DNA of 46,767 nt, taken from positions 21,775-68,541 of the forward strand of contig PLKS01000060.1 of NCBI GenBank assembly GCA_003140665.1, given 5' to 3'. The notes under the pieces are model-generated. The model was not told the origin of the DNA, did no database searches, and was given only the letters and a program-made list of their open reading frames with translations. Shown here in pieces: positions 16,542-25,237 of this stretch. How positions within the stretch are numbered: position 1 is the stretch's first letter; the number at the start of each line of letters is the position of its first letter. Source of the DNA: Opitutaceae bacterium (GTDB taxonomy: Bacteria > Verrucomicrobiota > Verrucomicrobiia > Opitutales > Opitutaceae). The position numbers were made by a program, and so were the translations under genes.

Positions 16542-19421
16542 ATGACATCAGGCAATAGGCGATGCCTCGCGCTTTTCATTTCACTGTCCGTGGGCGCGGC
16601 CGCGCTTCCCGCCGCGGCGGCCGAGCCCATCAGCCGGGAGCGGCTTCTCATGGATTCCGACTGGAGCTTCCACCTTGGCAACGATTGGGGCACGGGACAA
16701 AGCCTGGCGAAGTCGGGGACGGGCATGGGGCCGGCGAGCGTGTCGCAGAGCGTCGCGAGCTGGCGCCGGGTGAACCTGCCGCACGACTGGGCGATCGAGC
16801 TGCCCTTTGATCCGGCGGCCGACGGCTCGCACGGCTTCAGGCCGGTGGGGGAGGCTTTCCCGCAGAACAGCACGTCGTGGTACCGGCGGTCGTTCGACCT
16901 TCCGGGATCGGACGCGGGCAAGCGGATCTGGCTGGAGTTCGACGGTGTGTACCGCGACTGCACGGTGTTCGTGAACGGTTGGTTCGCCGGCCACAACGAG
17001 AGCGGCTACAGCGGATTTCGCTGCGACATCACGGACGTCGCCAATTGCGGAGGCGCGAACATCGTCGCGGTCAGGGTCGACGCCTCGCAGCCCGAGGGCT
17101 GGTTCTACGAGGGCGCCGGCATCTACCGGCATGTCTGGCTGGTGAAGACGGCCCCGCTGGCCGTCGCGCCCGACGGGGTGTTCGTTTCCAGCCGGTTCAA
17201 GGACAATGTCCCTGTCGGGACCGACGTGCTTCATCTCGAGGCGCGGCTCCTGAATTCGCAGGGGGCGCCAGCCGACGCGACGGTCACCTGGGAAATCTCC
17301 GGGCCGGGCGGCCTGGCGTTTGCGACCGCGGCCAGGTCCGCCCGCGTTGGGGCCTGGGAGGCGCTCGACATTGAGCAGACTGCGGAGATGCGGGCGCCCC
17401 AGCTCTGGTCGCCGGAAACGCCGAAACTCTACAAGCTCGTGACGATCGTCGCCAGCGGGGGCCGGATCGTCGACCGCGTCGAGACCGAGTTTGGAATCCG
17501 CACGGTCGGTTTCGACGCGGACAAGGGATTCATGCTCAACGGAAAGCCCTATGTGCTCAAGGGCACGTCCAACCACCAGGACCACGCGGGCGTGGGCTCG
17601 GCGCTCCCGGACGGACTCCAGTACTTTCGCATCGCGCGGTTGAAGGAGATGGGCTGCAACGCATACCGCACCGCACACAACCCGCCGACGCCCGAGCTGC
17701 TCGACGCGTGCGACCGGCTCGGCATGCTGGTCATGGACGAGAACCGGCTTATCGGCGGCGACGCCCAGCACATGGACCGGCTGGAGCGCCAGATCCGGCG
17801 CGACCGCAACCATCCCAGCGTGGCGATCTGGTCCATGGGCAACGAGGAATTTCAGACCGAGAAGACCGCGGCGGGCGGCCGCACCGTCGGCACGATGCAG
17901 GACCTGGCCAAGCGGCTCGACCCCACGCGGCCGGTGACATTCAACGCGGACCTTGGCAACGAGTTCGCCGGGATCGACAGTGCGATCGAGGTGCGCGGCT
18001 GGAGCTACCATGTCGGCCCGGCCATGGACGACTACCACAAGGCGCATCCGCTCCAGCCGAACGTCGGCAGCGAGCAGGGCAGCACGGTCGGCACGCGCGG
18101 AATATACGCGAACGACCCGGTCCGGGGCTATGTCAGCGCCTACGACGACAATGCCCCCGAATGGGCCCAGACGGCGGAGACCTGGGTGGGTTTCTTCGCC
18201 ACGCGCCCGTGGCTCTCCGGCGGCTTCGTGTGGACCGGCTTCGACTATCGGGGCGAGCCGACACCCTACGGATGGCCGTGCATCAACTCGCATTTCGGGA
18301 TCATGGATACCTGCGGCTTCCCGAAGGACAACTTCTGGTACTACCAGGCGTGGTGGACCGACCGGCCCGTGCTGCACCTCATGCCGCACTGGAACTGGCC
18401 GGGGAGGGAGGGCCAGGAGATCGACGTGCGCGCCCTCAGCAACTGCGACGAAGTCGAGCTGTACCTGAACGGCGCGAGCCTGGGGCGCCAGGAGATGAAG
18501 CCTCAATCCGTGCTCAAGTGGAAGGTTCCGTACGCACCGGGCGTCCTGTCCGCGCGCGGGTTCAAGGGAGGGAGCGTGGTCGCCGAGACGAAGGTCGAGA
18601 CCACCGGTGCGCCAGCGGTCGTCCAGCTCAAGCCCGATCGCATCGCGATCGGAGCCAGCGGTGAGGACGTCGCGGTCGTCACGGTCGCAATCGCCGACGC
18701 GCAGGGGCGGGTGGTGCCCGTGGCGGGGAACGAGGTTTCATTCGAGCTCGAGGGCCCCGGGCGGATCCTGGGGGTGGGCAATGGGGACCCCAGCAGCCAC
18801 GAACCCGACACCTTCGTGGCAGTGGCCCCAACCCGGAGCCTCCCGGTGGATGGATGGCGCTGGAAGAAGATCGCCGACCCGTACCCGCACAATCTCCCGG
18901 AGGAGGGGGCCCAGTTTGACGACTCGGCCTGGGACACGACCGACGTGCGTGCGGAGAGCGGCCCGCTCGGTCTGAGGGAGCGGGCCATTTTCCGCGCCCG
19001 CTTCACCGTCGCCGAGAACGACCTCGAGGCGCCGGTCATCGAGCTCTGGTTTGGACGGATCTCCGGCGGCATATCCGTCTACGTCAACGGGCAGATGGTC
19101 GGGGACGCGGCCGACCCCCGCACGCCCTCGATCTTCGATGTAAAGGCGCTGCTCCATCCGGGCGAAAACGTCGTGGCCGTGGCGACCGCCAACTATGGCC
19201 CCGAGCACTCGGGGCTGAGCAAGGGCGCGGAGCTGCGCCTGCAGGGGGATCCGCCAGCGGTCCACTGGCGGCGCAGCGTGTTCAACGGGCTTGCCCAGGT
19301 CATCGTGCAGTCTTCCACGCAGGCCGGCACCCTCAAGCTGACGGCGCGTTCCGAGGGACTCGAACCCGCGACGCTCCTGCTGCAGTCCCTTCCCCCGGCA
19401 CCCCTCGCCTCGGTGCCGTGA
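16542..19421 (+). CDS. Glycoside hydrolase family 2 beta-galactosidase, secreted
   Basis: This 959-residue enzyme starts with a signal peptide (to about residue 26, AALPAAAAEP). A GH2 sugar-binding domain follows with VNLPHDWAIELPF, WYRRSF and VFVNGWFAGHNESGYSGF. After an immunoglobulin-like domain comes the TIM barrel with YRTAHNPP and MDENR. The acid/base is Glu 435 in WSMGNEEF, and the nucleophile is Glu 511 in NVGSEQGS. Two further beta-rich domains, one jelly-roll-like near 755-885, close the protein. The family mostly cleaves terminal beta-galactose, for example from galactans or arabinogalactans. Beta-glucuronidase-type activity cannot be fully excluded. It probably belongs to one unit with the symporter and mutarotase. 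Confidence 0.88.
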   Translation: MTSGNRRCLALFISLSVGAAALPAAAAEPISRERLLMDSDWSFHLGNDWGTGQSLAKSGTGMGPASVSQSVASWRRVNLPHDWAIELPFDPAADGSHGFRPVGEAFPQNSTSWYRRSFDLPGSDAGKRIWLEFDGVYRDCTVFVNGWFAGHNESGYSGFRCDITDVANCGGANIVAVRVDASQPEGWFYEGAGIYRHVWLVKTAPLAVAPDGVFVSSRFKDNVPVGTDVLHLEARLLNSQGAPADATVTWEISGPGGLAFATAARSARVGAWEALDIEQTAEMRAPQLWSPETPKLYKLVTIVASGGRIVDRVETEFGIRTVGFDADKGFMLNGKPYVLKGTSNHQDHAGVGSALPDGLQYFRIARLKEMGCNAYRTAHNPPTPELLDACDRLGMLVMDENRLIGGDAQHMDRLERQIRRDRNHPSVAIWSMGNEEFQTEKTAAGGRTVGTMQDLAKRLDPTRPVTFNADLGNEFAGIDSAIEVRGWSYHVGPAMDDYHKAHPLQPNVGSEQGSTVGTRGIYANDPVRGYVSAYDDNAPEWAQTAETWVGFFATRPWLSGGFVWTGFDYRGEPTPYGWPCINSHFGIMDTCGFPKDNFWYYQAWWTDRPVLHLMPHWNWPGREGQEIDVRALSNCDEVELYLNGASLGRQEMKPQSVLKWKVPYAPGVLSARGFKGGSVVAETKVETTGAPAVVQLKPDRIAIGASGEDVAVVTVAIADAQGRVVPVAGNEVSFELEGPGRILGVGNGDPSSHEPDTFVAVAPTRSLPVDGWRWKKIADPYPHNLPEEGAQFDDSAWDTTDVRAESGPLGLRERAIFRARFTVAENDLEAPVIELWFGRISGGISVYVNGQMVGDAADPRTPSIFDVKALLHPGENVVAVATANYGPEHSGLSKGAELRLQGDPPAVHWRRSVFNGLAQVIVQSSTQAGTLKLTARSEGLEPATLLLQSLPPAPLASVP

Positions 19422-19453
19422 CGGGTCAAACCGGCGGCCGCGGCCCCTCAACG

Positions 19454-20116
19454 ATGAGTCCGCTCAATCCCGCCGAGGTGCGGGTCCTCGGATCGCTGAT
19501 CGAGAAGGACATCACGACGCCGGATTACTACCCGCTGACGCTGAATGCGCTGACCAACGCCTGCAACCAGAGCTCAAACCGGGATCCGGTGATGTCGCTG
19601 TCGGACCAGGACGTGGTGCGCGGGCTCGATTCGCTGCGTGAGAAGAAGCTGGCCTTCATGTTCGAGGGAGCGGACAGCCGGGTGTCCAAGTACGGGCACC
19701 GCTTCGCCGAGACCTTCGAGCTCGCCCGGCCCGGGACGGCCGTCATGTGCGTGCTCATGCTCCGGGGCCCTCAGACCCTCGGCGAAATCCGCGGGCGGGC
19801 GGCCCGGATGCATGAGTTTCCCGGCCTTGAGGAGGCCGCGGCCGAGCTCGCGTCGCTGATCGCAAGGTCGCCGGAGCCCCTGGTCCTCAAGCTTCCCCGG
19901 CAGCCGGGCTTCAAGGAGCAGCGCTACGCGCACCTTCTTGCCGGAACCGTGTCGATCCCGGCGCCCGAGGCCGGGCGGACTCCTGAGCCCGCTGTCATTG
20001 CCGTGCGCGCTGAGAACGAGCGGCTGGCAAGGCTCGAGGCGGAGGCTGCCGCCCTGCGCGCGGAACTCGCGGACCTCAGGGGGCAGCTCGCCGAGCTGAG
20101 GAAACAGCTTGAGTGA
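19454..20116 (+). CDS. YceH/DUF480 family protein
   Basis: This 220-residue cytoplasmic protein matches the YceH (UPF0502) family. It begins LNPAEVRVLGSLIEKDITTPDYYPLTLNAL and has NACNQSSNRDPV, then the winged-helix-like repeat TAVMCVLMLRGPQTLGEIRGRA. A C-terminal coiled coil (about 183-220) is rich in Glu, Leu and Ala. The family's exact job is not known. I chose the ATG at 19454, where family similarity begins; a GTG at 19418 overlaps the upstream stop by four bases and is a possible alternative. Confidence 0.85.
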   Translation: MSPLNPAEVRVLGSLIEKDITTPDYYPLTLNALTNACNQSSNRDPVMSLSDQDVVRGLDSLREKKLAFMFEGADSRVSKYGHRFAETFELARPGTAVMCVLMLRGPQTLGEIRGRAARMHEFPGLEEAAAELASLIARSPEPLVLKLPRQPGFKEQRYAHLLAGTVSIPAPEAGRTPEPAVIAVRAENERLARLEAEAAALRAELADLRGQLAELRKQLE

Positions 20117-20151
20117 GCCCCGGCAGTGGGGCAGGACTCCTCTTGGAAGCT

Positions 20152-21549
20152 ATGCATGCAACGACGGCTACCGCGGCGAAGGATCGCTCGGGTGATGGCC
20201 ACGCACCCGCCGGCGGCGCGCCGCTTTACCTTCTTCTCCTGGCCGGCCTGGTCCTAGCCGGCTGCGCGGACGTTCCCATCATCTATCCCGACACAAATCC
20301 CATGACACCACTTCCCACGGTAAGCCAATTCAACAAGGACGAGGCGCTGGCCATGGTCGAGTTCTGCATCGACCTCGACAACCAGGACGACCGGGCGAAC
20401 CCGAACGCGCGAAACATCTACAAGATGCGCGCGGACCGCTTTTCCGCCTGGGAGCTGGTCGATGACAGCCGGGTGCGCTATGCCGATGCCATCCACCTGA
20501 CGGGCGCCGACAGGGTCAACCCCTCGCTCAACGGCTTCCCGCCATTCGGGAGCGCCTGGACGCTCTGGAGAAACGCGAACGCCGCGAAGAGCGGCGAACA
20601 GGTCTACGCGCTTGCGTTCCGCGGCACGGTTTTGTCATTCCGTCCCAGCGTCGTGGAGGACGCCTTGGTGACGACGGCGGCGAGCAGGCATGGGCTCGAG
20701 CTGCCGGTGGGCCGGTTCCTGAACGTCACCTTCGCCACGGAGCCGCGCGCGGAGGTCCACGAGGGCTTCGCCTACGCCGTGTTCGGCCAGCTTTTTGACA
20801 AGGACTTCGGCGTCCTCGCCCGGATGCGCGACGAGGTCCCCAACGGCTCGACGCTCATCATCACGGGCCACAGCCAGGGCGCCGCCCTGGCGACGCTCGC
20901 GCACGCGTTCTTCTTCTATGCCGCGCAGGAGGGGCGCTTCGGGATCGCCGAAAAGAAGCTGAATCTGAGGTCCTACGTGTTCGCGCAGCCCAAGCCAGGA
21001 AACACGCAGTTCTCGCAGGATTTCGCCGGCATCACCGGCGCCGGGGCTTCGTCCTTCACCTTCAACAACACGATCGACCCGGTCTCGATGCTTCCGCCGA
21101 CACACGGCTTTCTCTTCGGGGCGTTCGAGGATGTCCCACGCGTGAAGAATCCCGGCTGGGAGTTCATCCGCATGATCAACAACGCAGCGAACAAGATCAG
21201 CAAGGCCCTGGGCAGCTTCTCGGAAAGGACGACGGCGGGGAAGATCGCCGTGCTTCAGAAAAAAAGCGACGACAGCCTCTATCTCGCCAATGAGCTGCCG
21301 GCCGAGCCCGATGTGAGGCCCGCGCCGTCCGTGTCTCAGAACTACGCGTCGGCCGGCAATGTGATCCCGCTCGTCGGCCTCCACAACGGGTCGAAGTACT
21401 TTGGCAACCCGCTCGACGCCGACGACGTGTTCATTCAACACCATGCGACCACCTACCGCCGGCTGCTCGAGGCGATGTACGGGCTTCCGCCGACCACGGA
21501 CGACACGCCCGGCCTCGTGGTGCCGCCGGTCGTTTCGATCCCAAACTGA
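20152..21549 (+). CDS. Lipase class 3-like lipoprotein
   Basis: The protein has an N-terminal hydrophobic stretch and lipobox (LLLLAGLVLAGC), so it should be anchored to a membrane by lipid. The alpha/beta hydrolase region has the nucleophile elbow GHSQGAALA, a likely Asp in NTIDPVSMLPPTHGF, and a His in FIQHHATTYRRLL, giving a plausible Ser-Asp-His triad as in fungal-type (class 3) lipases. The mature part is about 430 residues. An earlier GTG at 20113 overlaps the yceH stop by four bases and would add 13 residues; either start gives the same mature protein. The substrate is unknown. Confidence 0.78.
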   Translation: MHATTATAAKDRSGDGHAPAGGAPLYLLLLAGLVLAGCADVPIIYPDTNPMTPLPTVSQFNKDEALAMVEFCIDLDNQDDRANPNARNIYKMRADRFSAWELVDDSRVRYADAIHLTGADRVNPSLNGFPPFGSAWTLWRNANAAKSGEQVYALAFRGTVLSFRPSVVEDALVTTAASRHGLELPVGRFLNVTFATEPRAEVHEGFAYAVFGQLFDKDFGVLARMRDEVPNGSTLIITGHSQGAALATLAHAFFFYAAQEGRFGIAEKKLNLRSYVFAQPKPGNTQFSQDFAGITGAGASSFTFNNTIDPVSMLPPTHGFLFGAFEDVPRVKNPGWEFIRMINNAANKISKALGSFSERTTAGKIAVLQKKSDDSLYLANELPAEPDVRPAPSVSQNYASAGNVIPLVGLHNGSKYFGNPLDADDVFIQHHATTYRRLLEAMYGLPPTTDDTPGLVVPPVVSIPN

Positions 21550-21570
21550 GGCGGCCCATCCTGCCGGCGC

Positions 21571-22041
21571 TCAGGGCGCCCGTTTGCCCTGCCTTAGAGC
21601 CCTGATCGCCCTTGCGACCCGGCCTGCGCGCGTCTCTTCGCGCTTTGCCGACTCGATCCACCGCGCGTATTCCTTCTGGCTGGTGTAGGAGAGCCCGCGA
21701 AAAAACAGGAGCGCCTTCGGCTGGCCCCTCAGCGCCTTCGCCAGGTCCCCCGGGACCTCGACGACCCGCGGCTCCAGGTCCTCCTCGACCACCACGTCCA
21801 CGGCGTCGCCGGGGCCTTTCCCTATCGTCTCCCGGATGTGCTTGAGCACCGGCAGGATGTGGCAGGTTCCGCCCATCCGCACCAATGAGCCCCGATATGG
21901 CTCGGCGTCGATTGTCACCTGGACGGGAACGCGCTTCTTCCCGAAGACCAGCTCAACGTCGAAGGGAACGGAGACAAACGCGCCCCCGCCGCCGGCGCTT
22001 TCGATTACGGACCTGAATCTCTGGATCGAGCCGCAGCTCAT
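21571..22041 (-). CDS. DUF1905/YdeI-OmdA family protein
   Basis: The 156-residue protein joins a DUF1905 barrel (FRSVIESAGGGGAFVSVPFDVELVFGKKRVPVQVTI, then GTCHILPVLKHIRETIGKGPGDAVDVVVEED) to the short YdeI/OmdA-type helical end (ALLFFRGLSYTSQKEYARWIESAKREETRAGRV). The open frame runs 60 codons further 5', but these do not resemble the family, so the start is placed at 22041. Family members are often named bacteriocin-protection proteins after limited data. Nothing here links it to the peptide genes about 16 kb away. Confidence 0.8.
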   Translation of the reverse strand: MSCGSIQRFRSVIESAGGGGAFVSVPFDVELVFGKKRVPVQVTIDAEPYRGSLVRMGGTCHILPVLKHIRETIGKGPGDAVDVVVEEDLEPRVVEVPGDLAKALRGQPKALLFFRGLSYTSQKEYARWIESAKREETRAGRVARAIRALRQGKRAP

Positions 22042-22398
22042 CGCATGCCGCCCGCGGCGGCCCTCGGCCATGCAGGCGCCAAGATCGGGCCGCGCTGGGA
22101 CGGATCGGGATTTGCTGGGCCCATCCTGGAGGGCACGTTGGGAAGGGGTCGCGTTTTCAGGGAATGGCTTCGGTGCGGGAAGAGGCAGAAGCGGGGCCCG
22201 TGCCCCGGCCGTCAAAGGCAAGCGTATTGGGCTTTCATAGGCAAGAGCTCAGGAATGGGACCGATGGCCCGCGCACCGGCGCAAGGCGGCCACAAATCGC
22301 TCGCTTCGACTGCGCGCGGCCGATTGTTTGGACCCGCGACCATGATCACGCCTGCTGACGATGAGGATCGTTTGAGGACGCCACACCCAAGCCGGCCG
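22042..22398. other. Divergent intergenic region, no gene recognised
   Basis: The 357 bases between the DUF1905 gene and the esterase gene are open in several frames, but none gives a recognisable protein. They presumably hold the two promoters. No clear -10/-35 pair, hairpin or repeat was found. Confidence 0.4.
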
Positions 22399-23478
22399 AT
22401 GCGCCGATACCTGTGCCTTCTCCTCATCGGCGCCCTTCCCGTCCGCGCCGCGGCGCCGACGGCGGTCCCGGCCAACGACGCGCGCATCGCCTACATGGGG
22501 CGCGTCGAGCTCTCCGCGCAGAAGGCGGAAATGGGGTATCCCGGCATCACGATTCGCTTTGTCTACAGGGGTCCGGCGCCGATCATGAGGCTGACCGGCG
22601 ACTCGCCGAATTGCTTCTTCAACCTCTCGTGCAACGGATGGGATCCGGTGGTCATCAAGCTGAACCAGGGCGCGAACGAGATCCCCCTGCCGACCGGGAT
22701 CGCCCCTCCCGGCGGCTGGCTGGTCGAGCTGGTGCGGCGGACCGAGTCATGGATGGGCACCGCGTCCTTCGACGGACTGCTACTGCCCGCGGGATGCGAG
22801 CTTCTGCCTCCGCCCGCATGGCCGGACCGCAGGCTGATGTTCATCGGGGACTCCCTCACCTGCGGCGAGTACAACGAGCGCTTTCCGCAGGAGAACGACT
22901 CCACGCCCCGCTCGACGAACGCCGCGCGTTCCTACGGGATGCTCCTTGCCCGCTGGCTCGGGGCCCAGGTGCACCTGGTCAGCTACGGCGGCAGGGGCAT
23001 CACGCGCGACTGGTCGGGCAAGACGGATGTGAACATCCTGCCCGTCTTCTTTCCCCTCACGCTACCGGACAGGCCCGGCTCCGACTGGGCGCCCTCCCGC
23101 TACAAGCCCGACGTGATCGTGATCAACGACGGGACGGACTTTGACGCGGGTCCGCAGGACGAGGCGAAGTTCACCGATGCCTATGCGGCGTTCGTCGGCC
23201 AGGTGCGCTCGGCCTACCCGGGCGCCTTCATCCTCCTGACCGAGAGCGGATTCCAGTCCGACGGCTCCGACGGGAGACCCAGGATCGCGCGGGACCAGTT
23301 GATGCGGACGATGCAGGAGGTTGTGGAACGCCGGCACAAGGCGGGAGACAGCCGGATCCGCGTGGTGAGGACGGGATTCTTCCCGGGAACGCCGACCAAC
23401 GGCCACCTCGTGGCCTTCCAGCACGAACAGATCGCCCTCGACCTCCTCGGCCCGATCCGCGAGGTGACCGGCTGGTGA
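22399..23478 (+). CDS. Secreted SGNH/GDSL esterase, CE2-like
   Basis: This 359-residue protein has a signal peptide (CLLLIGALPVRAAA). A roughly 120-residue jelly-roll-like domain with IRFVYRGPAPIMRLTGDSPN is followed by an SGNH hydrolase domain. Its block I is FIGDSLTCGEYN with nucleophile Ser 152, then SYGGRGITRDW (Gly) and PDVIVINDGTDF (Asn). The block V Asp-x-x-His is not textbook: the last His candidates are in NGHLVAFQHEQIA. The two-domain layout is that of CE2 acetyl esterases, which remove acetyl groups from plant polysaccharides. That fits the nearby hydrolase genes. The long upstream extension of the frame is rejected because the signal peptide begins at 22399. Confidence 0.8.
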   Translation: MRRYLCLLLIGALPVRAAAPTAVPANDARIAYMGRVELSAQKAEMGYPGITIRFVYRGPAPIMRLTGDSPNCFFNLSCNGWDPVVIKLNQGANEIPLPTGIAPPGGWLVELVRRTESWMGTASFDGLLLPAGCELLPPPAWPDRRLMFIGDSLTCGEYNERFPQENDSTPRSTNAARSYGMLLARWLGAQVHLVSYGGRGITRDWSGKTDVNILPVFFPLTLPDRPGSDWAPSRYKPDVIVINDGTDFDAGPQDEAKFTDAYAAFVGQVRSAYPGAFILLTESGFQSDGSDGRPRIARDQLMRTMQEVVERRHKAGDSRIRVVRTGFFPGTPTNGHLVAFQHEQIALDLLGPIREVTGW

Positions 23479-23529
23479 CGGCCGCGACGGGGAAGCGCGG
23501 AGGGGCGGCGCCGGGGGCGCCCGGCACGC

Positions 23530-24672
23530 TCACCTGAGCGCCTGCTCGAGGTCGAGGATGAGGTCGCCCGTGTCCTCGAGTCCAACCGACATGCGCAGCA
23601 GGTCGGCGGGCGTGGAGCTCTGCGGGCCCTCGACGCTGGCCCTGTGCTCGATGAGACTCTCCACGCCGCCGAGCGACGTGGCCCGCTTCCAGACCTGGAG
23701 CCGGCCGATGAAGGCGAGCGCGCCTGGCGCGCCTCCCCTCACGCGGAGCGAGAGCATGCCGCCGAATCCGCCGCGCATCTGCCGCGCCGCGATCTCATGG
23801 CCGGGAAATGTCGCCAGGCCGGGGTAGAGGACCGCCTCGATCCCCGCGTGGCCGGAAAAGCGCTCCGCAATCCGCTGCGCGCTGCGGCTCTGCGTCTCGA
23901 CCCTGGCATACAGCGTGCGCATGCCGCGCAGGAGCAGCCATGCCTCGAATGGGCCAAGGACCGCCCCGGCCTGCGTTCGAACCGTCTTTATCCGCTGCCA
24001 GGAGTCGTTCGCCGCGGCCGCCGTGACCGTGCCGGCGATGACGTCGGAATGGCCGTTCAGATACTTCGTCGCGGAATGCATCACGAGGTCCGCGCCGAGG
24101 GCTATGGGCTGGGTGTGGACGGGCGTGGCGAATGTTGAATCGACGGCCAGCGACGCGCCTGCGCGGTGGGCGACGTCGGCCAGCGCGGCGATGTCGGTGA
24201 CGACGAGCGTCGGATTGGCCGGCGTCTCGATCCAGATGAGCCTGGTCTCCCCGGGACGCGCGGCGGCTGCGACGCGGGCCGGATCCGTCATGTCCACGGA
24301 CTCGATGCGAAGCCCCCAGTCCGCCGCCCATCCGACCAGCCAGCCGCGGAGGGCCCAGTAGATCACCTTGGGCACGAGGACATGGTCGCCCGGGCGAAGG
24401 GAGAGAAACACCGCCGTGGCCGCGGCCATGCCGGAGCTGAACGCCGCCGTCGCAGCCCCGCCCTCCAGCCGCGTGAGGAGCGCCTCGACCTGGTCGTAGT
24501 TCGGGTTGTCGGGGCGGGAGTAAAGCCGGCCGGACAGGAGCTGGTTGTCCGGGCCGCGCTCGTAGGTCGTGGCAGGCTGGATGGGCGGCACAAAGGCGCC
24601 TGTCACCGGGTCGCGGAAGCCGAGCGCCTGCGCCGCGGCGGTGGCTGGTTTGACGGAATCGGGCAAGCTCAC
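23530..24672 (-). CDS. Cys/Met-metabolism PLP enzyme, cystathionine gamma-synthase/lyase-like
   Basis: This 380-residue fold-type I PLP enzyme belongs to the trans-sulfuration family. The cofactor lysine is Lys 203 in MHSATKYLNGHSD. The phosphate-site Tyr/Arg is in RLYSRPDNPNYDQVE, SSGMAAATAVF binds the phosphate, and WIETPANPTL and AVDSTFATP are typical. The C-terminal LRMSVGLEDTGDLILDL is a family signature. No ATG fits; the GTG at 24672 starts at the first residue of family-like sequence. It lies 112 bases downstream of the cupin on the same strand. Synthase, lyase and sulfhydrylase activities cannot be told apart here, but it fits the methanethiol/homoserine context. Confidence 0.85.
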   Translation of the reverse strand: MSLPDSVKPATAAAQALGFRDPVTGAFVPPIQPATTYERGPDNQLLSGRLYSRPDNPNYDQVEALLTRLEGGAATAAFSSGMAAATAVFLSLRPGDHVLVPKVIYWALRGWLVGWAADWGLRIESVDMTDPARVAAAARPGETRLIWIETPANPTLVVTDIAALADVAHRAGASLAVDSTFATPVHTQPIALGADLVMHSATKYLNGHSDVIAGTVTAAAANDSWQRIKTVRTQAGAVLGPFEAWLLLRGMRTLYARVETQSRSAQRIAERFSGHAGIEAVLYPGLATFPGHEIAARQMRGGFGGMLSLRVRGGAPGALAFIGRLQVWKRATSLGGVESLIEHRASVEGPQSSTPADLLRMSVGLEDTGDLILDLEQALR

Positions 24673-24784
24673 GGAATTCGAGCAAACTGGGGGCCGCGCG
24701 AAAGGCAACCGGGGGAATTTGGGGTGGGCCCGGCCGCCGGGATGCGCGCGAGCCGCGCCCGGGGCGCGGGAATTCTCCGGTGGG

Positions 24785-25237
24785 TCAGGCCCGCACAAAC
24801 GGGCCTATCCTCCCGTCTGCCCTCAGCTCGGCGAGCTCGGCGACGGTTGGAAGCCGCGGTTTGTCTCGCTCGGTCCGCACGACGCAGAGAAAACCCAGGG
24901 GCTCGCCGGCCGTCGCGCGAAACTGGTGCCACGTCTGCGGCGGCACGCGGACCAGGTCATTGGCCTGCAGCGCGTGGATTTCCCGGCCCACCAGCGCCTG
25001 TCCGCAGCCGCGCAGCACCATGACCGAGTGAATGTGGTCGTGGCGCTCGAGCGTCGAGTGGCCGCCGGGCGCGATCTCAAAGTAGCGCAACTGGCTGCCG
25101 GCGGCATCCCCGTCGTCGAAAAGCACCTGGCGGGTGATGCTCCTGAAGTGCGTGCCGCCGTCCTCCTTGTATGCGAGGACCGGCACGTCCTCCCATCGGA
25201 ACGGCTCGGTTTGTGCGATGTGGGTTTTCTGGCTCAC
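24785..25237 (-). CDS. Small cupin, probable methylthio-xylulose-5-phosphate methylsulfurylase
   Basis: This 150-residue single-domain cupin has metal ligands His 66 and His 68 (or 70) in GGHSTLERHDHIHSVMVLRG and His 104 in VRVPPQTWHQF. Its start overlaps the end of the RuBisCO-like gene by four bases, so the two are translated together. In Rhodospirillum rubrum a cupin next to a RuBisCO-like protein releases methanethiol from 1-methylthio-xylulose 5-phosphate and leaves 1-deoxyxylulose 5-phosphate; I assign the same role by context. The usual HxHxxxE spacing of acireductone dioxygenase is absent, which argues against the other methionine-salvage cupin. Confidence 0.72.
   Translation of the reverse strand: MSQKTHIAQTEPFRWEDVPVLAYKEDGGTHFRSITRQVLFDDGDAAGSQLRYFEIAPGGHSTLERHDHIHSVMVLRGCGQALVGREIHALQANDLVRVPPQTWHQFRATAGEPLGFLCVVRTERDKPRLPTVAELAELRADGRIGPFVRA

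Noticed and set aside
21571-22041. YdeI/OmdA-type protein as an immunity protein for the peptide system
   Set aside because: The family name includes bacteriocin protection, but the gene is about 16 kb away with unrelated genes between, and nothing in its sequence ties it to the peptides.
24785-25237. Cupin as acireductone dioxygenase (MtnD)
   Set aside because: The HxHxxxE ligand pattern and length of that enzyme do not fit, and no mtnB/mtnC/mtnX genes are nearby.
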